Source of the DNA: Paralvinella palmiformis
Lineage: Eukaryota > Annelida > Polychaeta > Terebellida > Alvinellidae
Reading direction: 5' to 3'
Assembly (NCBI GenBank): GCA_025642065.1
Contig: JAODUP010000468.1
Coordinates: 177,501 to 241,500, forward strand
DNA: 64,000 bases
A model generated the notes under the pieces. That model had not been told where the DNA came from, did not search any database, and was given only the letters and a program-made list of their open reading frames with translations. A program made the translations under genes and the position numbers. Within the stretch, counting starts at the first letter, position 1. The number at the start of each line of letters is the position of its first letter. Of this stretch, positions 59,624 through 64,000 are shown in pieces.

Positions 59624-59889
59624 TGTAGCCAAACATAGTTTAGTGAAAATGCCCTGGAAAAACCAACTATTCGGACAAATATTATGACGAAAATGGTATG
59701 AACAATGAACAATGTCATATCAGATTTATTATCGTGTTCCAGGGCGTGCAGGTACCGTTGTTTCATTCGCACATATTCAGAAGGTGTTATTTGACCTGTC
59801 TCTTAAAACACTTTCTAGACATTGATGTACAAATAGCTTGAGGAAGTCCAGACCACAATTTTGGGCCACTGAGTAAAAATGTGCACGTT

Positions 59890-59978
59890 GAAGACTATAT
59901 CTGCAAAAATATTACGAAGATAAGAAATATTAGACACTTTAACACTTTTAGAATGTGTATTTTAAAAATTGAACACCT
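59890..59978. repeat. 89-bp exact direct repeat, copy 2
   Basis: Identical to copy 1 with an offset of 355 bp. SINE A sequence begins at the next base, so the repeat ends exactly at the SINE junction. Confidence 0.95.
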
Positions 59979-60104
59979 GGGTTCAAACCTTGATTGGGCT
60001 ATATCAGAACGGTATTTCATCTTTCACTTCGAATTATCTTTGGAGGTCGCCCGACCCATTTAGCCTACCACGTGCACAAAAGTGGCCGTAAAACAGCAAT
60101 TATT
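59979..60104 (+). mobile_element. SINE A, 5'-truncated copy
   Basis: It begins at the B-box (GGGTTCAAACC) and continues with GTATTTCATCTTTCACTTCG, GGTCGCCCGACCCATTTAGC and GTGCACAAAAGTGGCCGTAA. The tRNA A-box half is missing. Confidence 0.8.
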
Positions 60105-60398
60105 AAAATTGAAAAGCGGCTCACAATAATTATAAAACAATATTCTATAGTGTACTGATTGTAATCCATATAGGACTATAGATGTTTTTGAGGGAAAGCA
60201 TAATTATTATCATATTTTACAGTTGATATACTTTTTTAAAAGTCTCGTTTTGGATATACAGCACAACGTCCCCTTAAATCCGGCCTGTATTGGAGCGATA
60301 TTCTACGATCCCAATAATTATTTCATACAATATATATTCCGTATTACGGCCAGCAAGTGTAGTGCCAAATGTCACCATGACTGAATCTTCAATATAGT

Positions 60399-60454
<56 letters not shown>

Positions 60455-61756
60455 TGGTATAAATGCCAAAATGTCCAACTGATTAGAAATCATTGTTGTA
60501 TAAGGAAGACAAATAAACAATTAAAATGATTATATGTTTAATGTATTGAGCAAATATTATTAGAGCAAGCAATTCCAGTGACTGAATGCGATCCTAATTT
60601 ATGCGAAGACTAACAATGTTTCAAAACACAAGATGAGAAAAGAATGGTCTACGGCAATATCAGTACGCTCAAGTTGATCAAGTAGCTTACTATTTTCCAA
60701 TAATTTGCTATATCGAGCATTGGGGAATTTAGTGTTGCATTTATGGCACTTGACGCATACAAAGGGCGTGACACAATGGTTATGTTTAAAACTAAAGGAC
60801 AACTGAAACATTTAAAAACCTAGAATAAAACCTTTATTTATGTCAGCGTTGATATCTTGGAATGTGTTCGAGAAGTTGTTAATTTTCATGTCATTTATGG
60901 CGAGATCAGATTAAGAAAAACAAATTAGATAAAATGAAATTATTTTTGAATGTTCCTACAGGACTTCGTCATCCGACTGGAAAAAAGGTTTGAACTTTAT
61001 ACCTGAAAAAGCAAATACCAATTAGTGACATGGAAGAAAGTACATATAATAACGCCGCATGTACTCGTTAATTGATGTATACAGATTGGAACGTTTAGAT
61101 AGTTAACCATAGTCTGCATGTATGGGAAACGTAAAGATGATGTGGTTCAGAAATGTACATTAACGATTAACTTAACTATTTATCTTTGGAGATCCAATCA
61201 AAATGGACTATTTTAATATTACGTCATTTTTTATTTTCGTTAACTCGAATTCTCCGCTTTCCTGTTTTGAATTCCTTTTATCTAAACAGTGGCGGAAAAG
61301 ATTTTGCTGATTTTTAGACGACTAGATTAATTATTAATACACCTTTTGCATGAAAATGGGTAGCAAAACTGATTTACATTTACAACAAGGTAGTTTATTC
61401 ATTTGAAACAAAAACAATAACAGATTACGGCTTAAATCAGTAGAGTAAACTCGTGGGCGGTAACTTCTTATTAATCATAGTAGACTGATGCAAGTAAGTC
61501 AACATTTTCTGAAACTGAATAGAAGTTTCTGAGTTAACTGTATTACCCGATTTTATTAACATTTCCTTGCATTGTCTTTCCCCCCCCCCCCCCAATGAAC
61601 TCTTATAAAGCTATAGTATATTAATAATGTTAGTTTGAAATTTAGGATGCGGACAAGTTTAATATCATCGTGAACTTTCTGGTTAGATTCGTTTTCATTA
61701 GTTATGAGCTTTTAAGTAAAAGTTGATCATCAGTTGATCTAGGAAAATAACGTAAA
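60105..61756. other. Intergenic, no gene recognised
   Basis: A (TA)n tract lies at 60403-60453 and a poly-C tract at about 61580-61593. Short frames such as 60599-60811 contain cysteines and histidines (CVKCHKC) but no recognisable domain. Confidence 0.5.
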
Positions 61757-61940
61757 CGGCGTCCCTCCGAAGATACAAACAGTGCACGGAATATAAACCT
61801 CTAGATTTACGAATTGGAGAATGCGTGGACCTGGAAATGTCCAGTTTACCTGTTCAGTAAAAAGAACTTCTCAACCGCAGCTTAATAGGCTTATGATATT
61901 TGCTGGTAGGTCCAATAAATACTATGATGCACTCGTACTA
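61757..61940. repeat. Dispersed repeat family B, copy 3
   Basis: GGCGTCCCTCCGAAGATAC and AACTTCTCAACCGCAGCTTA match 12538-12640 in the same orientation, with an insertion between the two blocks. Confidence 0.6.
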
Positions 61941-62027
61941 ATTCATTATGGTATTAAATATTACAAAGAGAATAAACGAAAATTCAAAAAAAAAAAGAAA
62001 AAGAAAAAGAAAACACAAACCTCAATC

Positions 62028-62150
62028 GCTGACATATCTGAAGGGTGTTTCATCTTTGACTTCGCTTCAATACCGTTGGAGGTCGCTCGGCCCATTTAGC
62101 CTTTCTCAAGTGTCCGTAAAACATCAATCATCATCATCATCACTCACTGG
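62028..62150 (+). mobile_element. SINE A, 5'-truncated copy
   Basis: From ACATATCTGAAGGGTGTTTC through GGTCGCTCGGCCCATTTAGC to CATCAATCATCATCATCATC. The central GTGCACAAAAGTGG is partly deleted. Confidence 0.8.
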
Positions 62151-62194
62151 CAGAGGAAATGTTTGTTTTAACAGTCTATAATAGGACACCGAGA

Positions 62195-62370
62195 CAGAGA
62201 ATATTTCGTCGTGAATTCAACCTCAAGGCAAATCATCGGGGGGTCTAATAGAAACGATTTTCCATACTGAGACGTATGTAATGTATCACCAGTCCCTAGT
62301 TGCCACGAAATAAAACAAAAACAAAAAGCGAATCACCTACAGTCGTCGTGTCTGGGAGTAACACGTAACA
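62195..62370. repeat. Dispersed repeat family C, copy 2
   Basis: Same ordered blocks as 10555-10740: CACCAGTCCCTA, GCGAATCACCTACAG and the CGTGAATTCAA block. Confidence 0.7.
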
Positions 62371-62387
62371 GTTACACGAGTACAGTC

Positions 62388-62465
62388 TCCATGCATAGAA
62401 AACAGAACTTCCTAACGGCAGCTTAATATTCTTGATGATATTTGCTGGCGGATCAAATACCGCAC
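62388..62465. repeat. Dispersed repeat family B, fragment
   Basis: GAACTTCCTAACGGCAGCTT and GATGATATTTGCTGGCGGAT match the corresponding blocks at 12590-12640 and 61860-61920. Confidence 0.55.
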
Positions 62466-62496
62466 AGACATAAATCCAGTTGCGAGAATATCGAGC

Positions 62497-62798
62497 CGTG
62501 ATGGCCCAGTCAGTTAGAGTGTAGGTTTCGTAATCGAAGGGTAGCGTGTTCGAGGATCAGGAGCTGCAATGCTGTCATGTGGCGACTGGTTCGCTCTCCC
62601 AGTAGTGAAGACCCGACAAGACCATGTGTTCGGGTAATGGCTTGCGCCTATAATGGCAGCAGGCATTGTATGCTCTTTTGGGAGTTGAGGTGTCTGTTGG
62701 GATTGAAACAGGACCGAGTCAGTGTTAATAAAAGCTATCTTTATAAAGTGCCCATGAAATGTACTGTACGTGATAGAAGGCGCTATATAAATCCTTTA

Positions 62799-62843
<45 letters not shown>

Positions 62844-62846
62844 GAA
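62497..62846 (+). mobile_element. tRNA-derived SINE C with LINE-like (ATT)n tail
   Basis: The head has TGGCCCAGTCAGTTAGAGTG (A-box region) and GTGTTCGAGGATC (B box). A body of about 200 bp follows. The 3' end GGCGCTATATAAATCC runs into (ATT)n at about 62799-62843. The tail resembles the ends of the LINE fragments at 35520-35790 and 3620-4050, as expected for a SINE mobilised by that LINE. Confidence 0.72.
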
Positions 62847-62879
62847 TCTTTATCTTAATTGCCCAAACAGCCCAAGTTA

Positions 62880-64000
62880 TAGCTATTTCTAAGTTGTTGT
62901 ATCTTTCTTCAAAACAGTTTTACTGTTGTGTAATTACGGGTATTAAATTCATGACAGTTCTAGATGCAGTAAAGAGGTTGTTTAGTGAATAGGGTAGTAA
63001 CTTTAGGACATATTTTGACACCTGCATTAAATGCAGTGCATTGTATATTATATCAGTCAGTTTTAATACACGCAAGTGCTTGAAAATCGGTTCTGTGTCA
63101 GCATAATAGTTTGCGCCAGCTATGACTCTAATCATTTTCTTTTGCATTATGACAAGTTTCTTCAAGCGGATATCATAGGCAGCCCCTCACCGTGTTACCC
63201 CGTATGTTAGATACGGATACACCAGAGAATGATATAATATTTTAATATGTTTATATTCAGTACGTGTTTCGCTTTATTTATAGCAAAAAATAATGATGGA
63301 GATACTTTCTGCTTAATGACTTTGATGTGCTCATTCCATTTTACACCCCTAGAAATTTAACACCATTTGTTTTAGTTATAATTTTATTGATTAGCTTTAT
63401 TTCCATAGTAACCTGTTGGGAATTTAAGTTTGAAAATATCATATGGATTGTTTTTGATACACTTAGTGAGAGCTTATTTTCTCGGGACCAATCAGTGAAA
63501 TTATTAAGTTTCCTATTCATAGTTTTAAATAGATGTGGAATAGTTGGAAATGAATAATATAGAGTGGTATCATCTGCAAACGACAGATAGATCATTGGTG
63601 TATATGATAAACCAAAGAGGCCGCAGTACAGATCACCGTGGAAGCCGCATTCAATTGTGTTTCTTTTAGAATTTATCCCTCCATAGTGTACAAATTGATT
63701 CCTGTTTGTTAAATAACTTCTGAACCAATCCAAGGCTTTCCCTTTAAATCCATAAAATTCCATTTTTAGTAGTATATTAAGATCAATGGTATCAAAAGCC
63801 TTGGACAAATCCAGAAATATTGCAATTACTGACTCTTTTTCATCAAGATAAGTTGCTGTGTCTGTAACAAAGTTAATAATTGCATTAATTGTACTGTGCT
63901 TTATTTTACTAAATCCATACTGTTTTTAATTTCAAGATAGAATAATTTGCCTTTATGCATTATTTTCTCTTTGACAAAGATGGAAGAAGTGATATCGGCC
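62880..64000 (-). mobile_element. Non-LTR retrotransposon reverse transcriptase, broken, running off the window
   Basis: On the minus strand, from the window edge: STINAIINFVTDTATYLDEK, DLSKAFDTIDLNILLKMEFY, GFKGKALDWFRSYLTNRNQF, FADDTTLYY (the catalytic box), TDWSRENKLSLSVSKT and VKFLGV. After a break, LVIMQKKMIRVIAGANYYAD follows. These are reverse-transcriptase blocks of a Jockey/CR1-like LINE, distinct from the one at 56280-59430. The normal PQGSxLGP block is altered around the FHGDLYCGLFGL stretch. A stop follows FLGV near 63341, so the copy is inactive. The 5' part lies beyond 64000. Confidence 0.85.

Noticed and set aside
60599..60811. Minus-strand frame with CVKCHKC
   Set aside because: The cysteine pattern is too short and incomplete to support a zinc finger.

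Overview
The window is animal nuclear DNA. Both genes are split by many GT-AG introns. The spacer DNA is AT-rich and full of (TA)n, (TG)n and trinucleotide microsatellites, tRNA-derived SINEs, non-LTR retrotransposon pieces and short DNA transposons. The repeat repertoire and the level of divergence of the two proteins from their vertebrate counterparts suggest an invertebrate, most likely a mollusc or another lophotrochozoan. That placement is inference, because no species-diagnostic locus is present.

Two complete protein-coding genes could be assembled by hand with consistent splice phases. COG4 (minus strand, coding span 17253-31669) has 20 coding exons and encodes 760 residues: subunit 4 of the conserved oligomeric Golgi complex, a tether for retrograde vesicles. 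MPPE1, also called PGAP5 (plus strand, coding span 46936-53815), has 8 coding exons and encodes 383 residues: a membrane-anchored calcineurin-like phosphoesterase that trims the GPI anchor early in the secretory pathway. The genes are divergently arranged with about 15 kb between their start codons. Both act in secretory trafficking, but they belong to different processes, and nothing in the sequence shows shared regulation.

Region by region: 1-17252 is intergenic, with decayed tRNA-SINEs, a LINE 3' fragment, a small hAT-type MITE with a perfect 8-bp target duplication (9053-9340), a FLYWCH-domain remnant and simple repeats. 17253-31669 is COG4; its introns hold two CAGGGTTC-ended elements and one copy of a 0.92-kb element with CCATTAAGCCGAG ends. 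31670-46897 is intergenic, with SINEs, a GC-rich minisatellite, the second, inverted copy of the 0.92-kb element, a small Mutator-like element carrying a FAR1/ZSWIM3-like domain remnant, and one copy of a 1.0-kb TAGACC-ended element. 46898-53815 is MPPE1, with a hAT transposase remnant and a 0.9-kb element containing 60-bp tandem repeats in its introns. 53816-64000 holds the second copy of the 1.0-kb element, a nearly full-length but broken non-LTR retrotransposon, SINEs, an exact 89-bp duplication and a second non-LTR retrotransposon running off the window edge.

No CRISPR array, operon or bacterial-type system is present, and no convincing new multi-gene system was found. The most interesting structures are transposon-level: a FAR1-domain mini-element, inverted and direct repeat pairs that bracket COG4 exon 1 and the whole of MPPE1, and a candidate stop-start overlap ahead of the MPPE1 start codon.
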